Positions 16,925-25,300 of a stretch of DNA of 64,000 nucleotides are shown piece after piece. How positions within the stretch are numbered: position 1 is the first letter of the stretch; each line of letters begins with the position of its first letter. The position numbers were made by a program, and so were the translations under genes. Below the pieces are notes generated by a model, which was not told the DNA's origin, ran no database searches, and saw only the letters and a program-made list of their open reading frames with translations. Source of the DNA: Flavobacterium luminosum. Lineage in GTDB: Bacteria > Bacteroidota > Bacteroidia > Flavobacteriales > Flavobacteriaceae. The stretch spans positions 341,859 through 405,858 of the forward strand of contig NZ_JAMLJM010000002.1 of assembly GCF_023635005.1 (NCBI RefSeq), given 5' to 3'.

Positions 16925-17066
16925 ATATTTAATTGGTAAGATACTATATCTTATGCAGTCAAAATTGAATTTTTAATATTACTGTGAATAGCAATAATAA
17001 GTGGTGAATGAACTCCGAAACAAGCGACTCTAAATTCTTGAAAGTAGGAAAAAAATAAATTAAAAA

Positions 17067-17290
17067 ATGAAACAATTATTTATTGGGTTGCTTATGTTTG
17101 CAGGTAGCTCTATTGCTTTTGCAAATAATGGAGAAGTTAAAAAAAAATTAAAATGACTTTGCCTCCAGTCGACACCTGTACTATTACAGTGACTGTATTA
17201 GTTGATGGTTATACTTGTACAGGAACGGGTACTGCTACAGATTGCAAGGAAGCTGAGAAAAAAGCAATTGCTAACATTAGTTGCAATTAA
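17067..17290 (+). pseudogene. Small secreted Cys-containing peptide gene interrupted by one missing base
   Basis: ATG at 17067 gives a signal peptide, MKQLFIGLLMFAGSSIAFA, and then stops at 17156. The second part continues in another frame (17153-17290) as 45 codons with four cysteines (VDTCTITVTVLVDGYTCTG, then TATDCKEAEKKAIANISCN). The frames meet at a run of nine A (17139-17147); ten A would give one uninterrupted product of about 75 residues with a cleavable leader and a mature peptide of about 56 residues. Either a sequencing error, a recent mutation, or polymerase/ribosome slippage at the A-run. A strong terminator follows 10 bases after the stop. Family not recognised; it precedes a GLPGLI gene and a TonB-receptor-like gene. 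Confidence 0.7.
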
Positions 17291-17299
17291 TAATTTCAT

Positions 17300-17334
17300 A
17301 ATACAAAACAGAATTTTATTTCTGTTTTGTATTT
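17300..17334 (+). terminator. Strong terminator between peptide gene and GLPGLI gene
   Basis: AATACAAAACAGAA (17300-17313) and TTCTGTTTTGTATT (17320-17333) form a perfect 14-bp stem with a 6-base loop. It makes the peptide gene an almost separate transcript, or sets a high peptide:downstream ratio. Confidence 0.75.
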
Positions 17335-17429
17335 AAATAACTTTTAAATGGCCTTTTACAACGATTTTGTTTCAAACAATAAACAAAGGTGATGCCATTT
17401 ATAACCTATAAACAATGCACATTATAATC

Positions 17430-18185
17430 ATGAAAAGTATTTATTTATTATTTTTATTTTTAAATTTTAATTTTTATGCTCAGTTAAAGATAGAATATGA
17501 TTACACAATGGGTAATCACGAATCAAGTACAATAAACAAGTGTTATTTATACACAGATGGTGTAAACTCTAAATTTGTTTATAGACGTATAATTAACGGA
17601 GAAACTGAAAGTATATTTACGCATATTAATCCTACGGTTTTAGAATTTATGAACTCTAAATTCAAGAAACAAGCAGGTGATAGTATAGGTAAAATTGTAC
17701 TAAAAAAGATGAACTCTGATAGTATTTATTGTAGATATTCAACAGCAGATAATAAGTACGTAAAAGTACTTGAAAAAAATACACCAATTATCAAAATTGT
17801 AGATGAGTTTAAAACGGTTTTTAATTACAATTGTCAAAAAGCTATTTTTGACTTCGGGGAAAGAGTTTTTGAAGTTTGGTTTACGAATGACATTCCAATT
17901 AGTGATGGGCCTTGGAAACTAAAAGGGCTTCCTGGTTTAGTTTTAAGTGCAAAAACTAATGATGGTATTCATCATTTTGAAATTACAAGTCTAAAGAATT
18001 GTCCTCCTTTCGAAAAGTCTTTTTTTGATTTCCCATTCGTGAAAATACTTTCTAAAGAAGTTTTTGTAGACGATTTCATAAGAATTACAGAGAATAAATT
18101 TAAATATCAAAAATCGCAAAAACCTGATGCTAATTCAACAATGACAATTGATATGTTAGACATTCCAAAAACTCTTTTCAAATAG
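17430..18185 (+). CDS. GLPGLI family protein, secreted or periplasmic
   Basis: 251 residues from the ATG at 17430 (an in-frame ATG at 17415 adds five residues ahead of the signal peptide MKSIYLLFLFLNFNFYAQ). The family signature appears as WKLKGLPGLVLSAKTNDG near residue 170. Function is unknown; the family is Bacteroidota-specific and often lies next to TonB-receptor-like genes, as here (18448-21078). It ends with MDIPKTLFK. No clear promoter; a 14-bp-stem terminator lies 96 bases upstream. Confidence 0.85.
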   Translation: MKSIYLLFLFLNFNFYAQLKIEYDYTMGNHESSTINKCYLYTDGVNSKFVYRRIINGETESIFTHINPTVLEFMNSKFKKQAGDSIGKIVLKKMNSDSIYCRYSTADNKYVKVLEKNTPIIKIVDEFKTVFNYNCQKAIFDFGERVFEVWFTNDIPISDGPWKLKGLPGLVLSAKTNDGIHHFEITSLKNCPPFEKSFFDFPFVKILSKEVFVDDFIRITENKFKYQKSQKPDANSTMTIDMLDIPKTLFK

Positions 18186-18447
18186 CATTGTATATCTGTT
18201 GCATTATCATCTTGTCAACAATTAAGTTTAAAATGTGTTTTGTAAAAGATGTTTGAAATTGAAATTTTATAATTACTGATTTAATAAATAATCAGTGTGA
18301 TAGATATGTAAGACAACACCATTTTAGGAGTTAAATATAGAGCAGTAAATTTTAAAAGGATTTAAAAAAACAAAAATGCTGTAAATAAAAAAACTTAATA
18401 AAATCATATTAAACAATTTAGACATATCTTTAATAGTTTTTGAATAA
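18186..18447. other. AT-rich gap between GLPGLI and receptor-like gene
   Basis: No gene seen. It contains a 7-bp hairpin, ACTGATT (18275-18281) with AATCAGT (18290-18296), without a T run, and a one-mismatch -7 box TATCTTTA at 18425-18432, 16 bases before the next ATG, so the receptor gene may have its own promoter. Confidence 0.4.
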
Positions 18448-21078
18448 ATGCCATTACAAAAATACTTTTTGTTGTTATTATTACTAAACCTAAGTGGTTT
18501 AACAGCGCAAACAATAAAAGGAAAAATAACTACCATTGATAACAAAATTATCGAAACGGCCAGCATTATCATCAAAGATTCGATTAAAGCAAAAGGTATT
18601 AAAGAGTATACTATTGCTCTAAACGGAAACTACGAAATATTGCTCACCAAAGAGTACAAAACTATTTGTGTAGAAATAGCAGTTAGTAATTATTCAAAAG
18701 ATAGTTTTACCATTTCAAACCCAGAAAAAGGTAAGACTTACGTTTATGATTTTTTATTAAAAAAAGACAAAGTCATTGCCATTCAAGAAGTCAAGATTTC
18801 CGCAAAAAGAAGATCTTATACAGAAGTAAAAGATACTGTAAATTTCAATGTGGCTGCATACAAAGATGGATCGGATAGAAAAATTCAAGATGTTATAAAA
18901 AAATTACCTGGTATGGAAGTCAATGACAATACTGGCGAAATAAAATACAAAGGTATGTCAGTGGAGACTGTTCAATTAGATGGAGAAGATTTATTTAGTG
19001 GGAACTACACAATTGGCACCAAAAACATAAACGTTAACATGATTGATCAAGTTCAAGCTATTGAAAACTTTGCGAGTAATAAATTACTTAAAGGCTTGGA
19101 AAGAGATGGAAAAGTAGCTTTAAACTTGAAACTCAAAAAAAACATTATTGATGTTTCAGGAAGTGTTAATTCGTCTTTGGGCGCTTTTAAACAAGAAAAA
19201 ATTGCAACCGACTCTGATGCTAATTTTTTATCAGTGTCATCAAAAATAAAATCGTTTGGAACATTAAGTTACAATAACATTGCTTTAAATTACTCACCTT
19301 TTGATTACTTCGGAAATTTCCAAAGCAAAAAAGATGGGCAAAACCAAACATTCAAAAACAATAAAATTATTCCTGAATTCAGTTTTTTAAATATGCTTGA
19401 TAATAAGCGAACTGTTTTAAACAATTCCATATTTGCAAATTATAATATTTCGCTTAAAAAAAGCCCTAATACCAGCTATAAGTCTAACCTATACTTTGTA
19501 AGAGATGCCATATCTTCACTAAACTTTAGTGAGACAAACAATACAGTTGATGACCAAAATTTTACGACTAGCGATAGTAACAATGCAATTAAAAAACCGT
19601 TGTTACTGCGAGCCGATTTTAATATAAAATCGTTTGGATCAGAATCTTCTTCTATCGATTATGATGTTATGGTGAGTAAAGAGAAAGTAAAATCTAAAAC
19701 AAAAATAATTCAAAATAAAGCGCTTTCATATAATACAAATTTACTGAGTGATGATTTTTTTTTAAAGTCAAAAATCGTTTATACAAAAAGAATATCCGAT
19801 AATAAAGCATTTCAATTAACAACTCATCAAACCTTTGATGTACTAAATCAACAGTATAAAATTACACCGCAAGAATCAAATACTGCTGCGGTAAATGCCA
19901 TCCAAGACATAGAATCAAGAAAAACATTTTTCGACCTACAAAGTAGTATCATTGGAAAAATAAAGCGCGCAAAATATAGTATGAACTTAGGTTTAGAGTA
20001 TACAAGCAATCCATTGAATTCATCATTGGAAGATTTAACGCTTTCAATACCCATTAGCACTAATGCAGTTGTATTTGAGAAAAATAAAGTATTTTTAAAT
20101 AATAGCTTCGATTATGATTGGGGCAACTGGCGAATATTTTCAACTTTAAATCTATCTTTACTCAATCGTTATTTAAAAAAACAGTCGCGAGTTAATGATT
20201 TTATTGTAGAACCAGAGATTAATTTAAATTATAAATTTAGCAGAATTTCTAGTTTTAACATTAGTCTTAGTTCAAAAATAAATCCGCAAGCTGACAATTT
20301 TGTTTATGCAAATGAAGTTCTAATTAATAATAGAACAACAATTAAAAACACTCCTAGTTTAGCTTTGCAAAAAACAGCTACTTATAATGCGAATTACAAT
20401 CTTTATGATTTATCAAATCAATTCCAAATTAATATTGGCATAAATTATTCAGATAATAAAGGTGATTTTTTTTCTAATATTAACATCGATCAAAACAATA
20501 CACAAATCGAATATTTCTTCTTAAACGAAAAATTTAACAATCGTAGTTTTAATTTTATGATTGAGAAATATTTACCCTTCATGGAATCTACCATTCGCTT
20601 TAAAACACTATACAGTATTTCCAATTATAAAAATTTCATAAATTATTCTGAAATTAGAGATAATAAAAGTAAAAATTTAATTAATGAGCTATTCTTAAAA
20701 TCAGCCTTCGATGGTAAATTCAACTTTGAAAATGTTTTTAAATACAATTTAAGACTAACTATTAACAACGAAAACCAAAATTTTGAAAACATAAATTATA
20801 ATAATTCTTTCAAACTATTATTCAAACCTAATAAAAAGTGGTTCGCCAACGCTGTTTACGATATCTATTCCACCAATCAAAAAACTAAATACTCCTTTAT
20901 AGATTTTTTAATAAAATATACTCCATCGGATAAAAGATTTGCTTTTAGTCTTGCAGGTAAAAACCTTTTAAACAATGAAAATTTCATAGAAATACAAACC
21001 TCTGATTATTATACCAGTATTTACGGAAGTAATATTATGCCGCGAACTTTATTAATTTCTTGTAATTATAGTTTTTAA
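18448..21078 (+). CDS. TonB-dependent-receptor-like outer membrane beta-barrel protein
   Basis: 876 residues. Signal peptide (ends near SGLTAQ), a CarboxypepD_reg-like beta domain (about 22-110), a plug-like domain (about 115-235) with KDTVNFNVAAYKDGSDRKI, IKKLPGMEV and LDGEDLFSG, and a C-terminal barrel rich in aromatic strands, ending in Phe (CNYSF), the usual outer-membrane signal. No recognisable TonB box and no SusD partner. Its neighbours are GLPGLI and a small secreted peptide gene, so the substrate may be a peptide exported or imported by this barrel; that is inference. Confidence 0.85.
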   Translation: MPLQKYFLLLLLLNLSGLTAQTIKGKITTIDNKIIETASIIIKDSIKAKGIKEYTIALNGNYEILLTKEYKTICVEIAVSNYSKDSFTISNPEKGKTYVYDFLLKKDKVIAIQEVKISAKRRSYTEVKDTVNFNVAAYKDGSDRKIQDVIKKLPGMEVNDNTGEIKYKGMSVETVQLDGEDLFSGNYTIGTKNINVNMIDQVQAIENFASNKLLKGLERDGKVALNLKLKKNIIDVSGSVNSSLGAFKQEKIATDSDANFLSVSSKIKSFGTLSYNNIALNYSPFDYFGNFQSKKDGQNQTFKNNKIIPEFSFLNMLDNKRTVLNNSIFANYNISLKKSPNTSYKSNLYFVRDAISSLNFSETNNTVDDQNFTTSDSNNAIKKPLLLRADFNIKSFGSESSSIDYDVMVSKEKVKSKTKIIQNKALSYNTNLLSDDFFLKSKIVYTKRISDNKAFQLTTHQTFDVLNQQYKITPQESNTAAVNAIQDIESRKTFFDLQSSIIGKIKRAKYSMNLGLEYTSNPLNSSLEDLTLSIPISTNAVVFEKNKVFLNNSFDYDWGNWRIFSTLNLSLLNRYLKKQSRVNDFIVEPEINLNYKFSRISSFNISLSSKINPQADNFVYANEVLINNRTTIKNTPSLALQKTATYNANYNLYDLSNQFQINIGINYSDNKGDFFSNINIDQNNTQIEYFFLNEKFNNRSFNFMIEKYLPFMESTIRFKTLYSISNYKNFINYSEIRDNKSKNLINELFLKSAFDGKFNFENVFKYNLRLTINNENQNFENINYNNSFKLLFKPNKKWFANAVYDIYSTNQKTKYSFIDFLIKYTPSDKRFAFSLAGKNLLNNENFIEIQTSDYYTSIYGSNIMPRTLLISCNYSF

Positions 21079-21293
21079 GTTTTTGTATTATAAATACTCA
21101 GAGGAAGTTGCATAATAGCAATAATTTATTAATTAGGAATTTTTAATCAATAAAAAACCTCGAAACTATTTATCATGGGGTTATAAAAAAATGTAGAGGA
21201 TAGCGCGACCTGAAGAGTAACTATTAGAGTCACTACATAAAAACACAAGTTGAAATAATTAGTAATATTCTAAAGTTATAAATTTAAAAACAA
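21079..21293. other. Intergenic region with a GC-richer motif
   Basis: Convergent gap with no gene. It contains GATAGCGCGACCTGAAGAG near 21199-21217, related to the element upstream of lpdA (TAGCGCGA...CCCGAAG), and a weak hairpin-forming AACC/GGTT pair near 21155-21182 followed by an A run. Confidence 0.35.
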
Positions 21294-22052
21294 TCACCTC
21301 GTAAACACCAAAGTATTCCCTTTTGAAAGATTGGCATCAAAAAGATAACCTTCATAATTGAATCCTTTTAGTTCCTCTAGAGTTTCAACATTGTGGTCTA
21401 AAATATAGCGAACCATCAAACCACGAGCTTTTTTGGCAAAAAACGAGATCACTTTTAATTTTCCGTCCTTATAATCTTTAAACTCAGGAGTAATTACAGG
21501 AACCTTTAATTTTTTCGTATCAAGAACCGAAAAATATTCGTTACTGGCTAGATTAAGAAATAACTCGTCTGATTTTAATTCTTTGTTTAATGCATCGGTA
21601 AGGGTCTCTTTCCAGAAAGCATATAAATTCTTGTGATTTCCAATAGGTAATGATGTTCCCATTTCTAAACGATACGGCTGCATTAAATCTAATGGTTTTA
21701 AAATTCCATATTGCCCTGAAAGAATACGTAGCTTTTCTTGTAAAGTATCTAGCTTTTCTTCCGGTATAGTATATGCATCTAGACCCGTGTAAACATCACC
21801 ATTGAAAGCGTAAATGGCAGGTCGAGCATTTTCTTGGTTAAAAGGAGTTTTAAAATTTTTATTTCGCTGCCAGTTTAATTCCGCTAACTTATCAGAAATA
21901 TGCATTAATTCCGATAAATCCTTTGGAGTCAAATTCTGTAAAACAGAAACAATTTCTTTTGATTGTTTTAGAAAAGATGGGGTTGAAAATCTTTTGTTAG
22001 GTAATGGAGATTCAAAATCCAACGATTTGGCCGGTGATATCACTATTTTCAT
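21294..22052 (-). CDS. yaaA: Peroxide stress protein YaaA
   Basis: 252 residues matching the YaaA/DUF328 family along its length: MKIVISPAKSLDFESPLP at the start, AIYAFNGDVYTGLDA in the middle, LDLMQPYRLEMG, and FFAKKARGLMVRYI near the end. In E. coli it limits free iron and protects DNA and proteins during hydrogen peroxide stress. Monocistronic by position; convergent with the receptor-like gene. Confidence 0.93.
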   Translation of the reverse strand: MKIVISPAKSLDFESPLPNKRFSTPSFLKQSKEIVSVLQNLTPKDLSELMHISDKLAELNWQRNKNFKTPFNQENARPAIYAFNGDVYTGLDAYTIPEEKLDTLQEKLRILSGQYGILKPLDLMQPYRLEMGTSLPIGNHKNLYAFWKETLTDALNKELKSDELFLNLASNEYFSVLDTKKLKVPVITPEFKDYKDGKLKVISFFAKKARGLMVRYILDHNVETLEELKGFNYEGYLFDANLSKGNTLVFTR

Positions 22053-22173
22053 TTGTATAATCGCTATTTGAGAGCAAATATAATTAATCTCCTTATTAAT
22101 TCAGTAACCCACTGATAAATGAAAATCTGTTACAAATTATTTTGATGCATGGTGTTTAAAAGACACTATTTCC

Positions 22174-22641
22174 TTACATAGGTTTTGGTTTTTGTTCTTT
22201 TGTGTAAATAGCCGAAACTTTATTATCATCATCAATAACTACGGTTAATTCTCGTTTGAAATATTTTTTTTCGTATTCAATTGCATATTTGAAGAGATAT
22301 TCTTTACTGTTTTTATTGAATGAAATAGTAGTTAACTGTAATCCCAAAAACCGTCCGTTTCTAAAATTGATTTTTCTACAAGTTTCAGAAATTCTCGAAA
22401 GGGTAGCGTTCCGAATCACTTGATCAGTAGCTTCTTCTTTGGTGTAAGGTTTGAATTTTGAGGTATTACAAGCATCTAATAATCGGTAGCCAAGAGCGTA
22501 GGCACGATCTTTTTTGAATGTTTCAACTTCATTGGGACTAACTTCAATCATCCTGTTTTCAGTATCTGAAATAGCTATTTTTTTACTTTTACAATTACTG
22601 ACTAAAAATAGAATTCCTAAAAAAACGAGAAACTTTTTCAT
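22174..22641 (-). CDS. Uncharacterised lipoprotein
   Basis: 155 residues with a lipoprotein signal MKKFLVFLGILFLVSNC (lipidated Cys17). The mature part is mixed alpha/beta and contains two more Cys (DACNTSKF, SETCRKINF) and a C-terminal beta segment. Family not recognised. It lies behind the terminator of the E1 gene, so is probably transcribed separately. Confidence 0.75.
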   Translation of the reverse strand: MKKFLVFLGILFLVSNCKSKKIAISDTENRMIEVSPNEVETFKKDRAYALGYRLLDACNTSKFKPYTKEEATDQVIRNATLSRISETCRKINFRNGRFLGLQLTTISFNKNSKEYLFKYAIEYEKKYFKRELTVVIDDDNKVSAIYTKEQKPKPM

Positions 22642-22684
22642 GGGTTACGAATTTTTAAGAATAACGTTTTTATTGGATGTTTTG

Positions 22685-22715
22685 GTATAAAAAAACCACC
22701 CGAAGGTGGTTTTTT
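22685..22715 (-). terminator. Terminator of the fused E1 gene
   Basis: AAAAAACCACC (22690-22700), loop CGAA, GGTGGTTTTTT (22705-22715). On the minus strand a T run follows the stem. It begins at the E1 stop codon. The flanking A and T runs would let it work in both directions. Confidence 0.85.
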
Positions 22716-25117
22716 TAGTATAAACTTGGATATTTTACGGGGTTAGCCTCGTGCATTATCTCATATACTTTTTCAAAAATATCTTCTACCGAAGGTTTAG
22801 AAAAATAATCACCATCTGTACCATAAGCTGGACGATGTGCTTTTGCAGCTAAAGTTTCCGGTTGACTATCTAAATATTTATAACCTTTTTGTTCATCGAT
22901 AACTTGTTGTAAAATGAACGCTGAGGCACCTCCCGGTACATCTTCATCTACAATCAATAAACGATTGGTTTTAGCTAAAGATTTTACAATATCATGGTTG
23001 ATATCAAAAGGTAACAAGGATTGGATATCTATAATTTCTACATCAATTCCAAGGTCTAATAATTCTTTAGCAGCTTGTTCTACTAATCGTAATGTTGAAC
23101 CGTAAGAAACAACAGTAATATCAGTACCTTTTTTTATGGTTTCCACAACACCAATTGGCGTTTTGAATTCACCTAAATTGGTTGGCATTTTCTCTTTTAA
23201 ACGGTATCCGTTCAAACATTCCACGATTAAAGCTGGTTCGTCAGTTTCTAATAAGGTATTGTAGAAACCAGCGGCTTTAGTCATATTTCTAGGGACTAAA
23301 ACATGAATACCTCGAATGGCATTGATGATCATACCCATTGGAGAACCTGAATGCCAAATTCCTTCCAAGCGGTGTCCTCTTGTACGTATAATTAACGGTG
23401 CTTTTTGTCGACCGGCAGTTCTGTATTGTAATGTAGCCAAATCATCACTCATGATCTGGATAGCATAAAGCAAATAATCTAAATATTGAATTTCGGCAAT
23501 AGGACGCAATCCTCTCATAGCCATTCCAATTCCTTGTCCAAGAATGGTAGCTTCACGAATACCCGCATCAGAAACACGAAGTTCTCCATATTTTTCCTGC
23601 ATACCTTCCAAACCTTGGTTTACGTCGCCAATATTTCCGGAATCCTCTCCAAAAATTAAAGTTTCAGGATATTTACTAAAAATAGCATCGAAATTATCAC
23701 GCAATACCAAACGTGCATCTACTTCTTCAGCAGATTCATCGTAGGTTGGTAAAACTTCTTGAACAGAGAAAATATTCTTTTCTGATTGAGAGAATAGATG
23801 AGAACTGAATTTAGGTTGGATAGTTTCTGAATAAGATTTGATCCATGCTGCCAAAGGCGCTTTACTATTTTCTTTAGCTACCATTCGAAGTACTTTTCTT
23901 GCCGTAACAATCAAATCTTTTCGAATAGGTTCTTTGATGCTTGCTAAATCGTTCGCGTATTTTTCAATAAAGATTTTATTATCTGAACCAGCAGCTACTG
24001 TATTTAGAACACTTACTAATTCGTCTCTTTCTGTTTTAATAGGAGTAATAAAATTAGTCCAAGCTGTTTTTTTAGCTTCTAATACGTCTTTTTTCGCTTG
24101 AGCATCGATTTCATCCAATTCAACCGCAGTAGCTAAATTGTTTTCCAATAACCATTCGCGCATTTTTGCCAAACAGTCAAATTCTGCTTCCCAAGCCAGA
24201 CGATCAGCATCCTTGTAACGCTCGTGAGAACCAGAGGTTGAGTGTCCTTGAGGTTGAGTTAGTTCCTGAACATGGATTAAAACAGGAATATGTTGTTCGC
24301 GAGCAATGTGAGACGCTTTTTGATAGGTTTCAACTAGAGTAGGGTAATCCCAACCCTTTACAGTCATGATTTCGTACCCATTGTTGTTTTCATCACGTTG
24401 GAAACCTTTTAAGATTTCCGAGATGTTTTCTTTGGTCGTTTGGTAGCGAGCATGAACAGAAATTCCGTATTCGTCATCCCATACACTCATCACCATAGGA
24501 ACTTGAAGGACTCCTGCAGCGTTAATGGTTTCAAAGAATAAACCTTCAGAGGTAGAGGCATTTCCGATAGTTCCCCAAGCAACTTCATTTCCTTTTTCAG
24601 AAAATAGAGTTTGGTTTATACCTTCAACATTTCTGTATATTTTTGAAGCTTGAGCCAATCCTAATAAACGAGGCATTTGACCTGCAGTAGGAGAAATATC
24701 TGCGCTGGAATTTTTTTGTTGTGTTAAATTTTTCCAATTTCCATTTTCGTCAAGGGAATGCGTAGCAAAATGACCACCCATTTGACGACCAGCACTCATA
24801 GGATCAAAATTTAAGTCGGTATGACCATATAAACCGGCAAAAAACTGTTCTATTGTCATAGCGCCGATTGCCATCATGAACGTTTGATCGCGATAATAAC
24901 CGGAACGGAAATCACCATTTTGAAAAGCTTTTGCCAGTGCTAGCTGAGGCACTTCTTTTCCGTCACCAAAAATTCCGAATTTAGCTTTTCCGGTTAGGAC
25001 TTCTTTTCTTCCCAGTAGGCTACATTCTCTGCTTATACGGGCAATTTTATAATCACCTAAAACTTCTGTTTTAAAATCTTCAAAAGTTAGATCTTTTTTG
25101 TCTTCCACTTGTATCAT
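22715..25117 (-). CDS. 2-oxoacid dehydrogenase E1, fused alpha and beta subunits (branched-chain type)
   Basis: 800 residues. The alpha half (about 1-390) has the thiamine-diphosphate region RQMGGHFATHS, GTIGNASTSEGLFFE and VWDDEYGISVHARYQ; the beta half (about 460-800) has FGEDSGNIGDVNQGLEGM, SDAGIREATILGQGIGMAM, IRTRGHRLEGIWHSGSPMG and a transketolase C-terminal domain (DITVVSYGSTLRLVEQAAK). Bacteroidota use such fusions as the E1 of branched-chain 2-oxoacid dehydrogenase, feeding branched-chain acyl-CoA into fatty acids. E2 is not here; lpdA at 4463 may supply E3. Substrate assignment is by family. Confidence 0.88.
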   Translation of the reverse strand: MIQVEDKKDLTFEDFKTEVLGDYKIARISRECSLLGRKEVLTGKAKFGIFGDGKEVPQLALAKAFQNGDFRSGYYRDQTFMMAIGAMTIEQFFAGLYGHTDLNFDPMSAGRQMGGHFATHSLDENGNWKNLTQQKNSSADISPTAGQMPRLLGLAQASKIYRNVEGINQTLFSEKGNEVAWGTIGNASTSEGLFFETINAAGVLQVPMVMSVWDDEYGISVHARYQTTKENISEILKGFQRDENNNGYEIMTVKGWDYPTLVETYQKASHIAREQHIPVLIHVQELTQPQGHSTSGSHERYKDADRLAWEAEFDCLAKMREWLLENNLATAVELDEIDAQAKKDVLEAKKTAWTNFITPIKTERDELVSVLNTVAAGSDNKIFIEKYANDLASIKEPIRKDLIVTARKVLRMVAKENSKAPLAAWIKSYSETIQPKFSSHLFSQSEKNIFSVQEVLPTYDESAEEVDARLVLRDNFDAIFSKYPETLIFGEDSGNIGDVNQGLEGMQEKYGELRVSDAGIREATILGQGIGMAMRGLRPIAEIQYLDYLLYAIQIMSDDLATLQYRTAGRQKAPLIIRTRGHRLEGIWHSGSPMGMIINAIRGIHVLVPRNMTKAAGFYNTLLETDEPALIVECLNGYRLKEKMPTNLGEFKTPIGVVETIKKGTDITVVSYGSTLRLVEQAAKELLDLGIDVEIIDIQSLLPFDINHDIVKSLAKTNRLLIVDEDVPGGASAFILQQVIDEQKGYKYLDSQPETLAAKAHRPAYGTDGDYFSKPSVEDIFEKVYEIMHEANPVKYPSLY

Positions 25118-25139
25118 AAGAATATACTTGTAACATCGA

Positions 25140-25147
25140 CAAATTTA
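25140..25147 (-). promoter_or_regulatory. -7 box (TAAATTTG) upstream of the fused E1 gene
   Basis: Minus-strand TAAATTTG, about 23 bases before the ATG at 25117, fits TAnnTTTG. No convincing -33 element. Confidence 0.45.
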
Positions 25148-25300
25148 AACAAAATCACGATATATTCTAATTCTAATGAGAAAATATTAATTGAATTATT
25201 TTTATAAAATATGTTTTTAAAAGTTTATTTTTTAAATAAAATCACAAGAAATCATCTTTTTAATGTAAATAATTAATTAAAAGAGATTGTTTTATGATTA

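Noticed and set aside
18448..21078. SusC-type glycan importer
   Set aside because: No SusD partner, and no polysaccharide-degrading genes nearby.
22685..22715. Riboswitch-like structure
   Set aside because: A simple hairpin with flanking A and T runs directly at a stop codon: a terminator.
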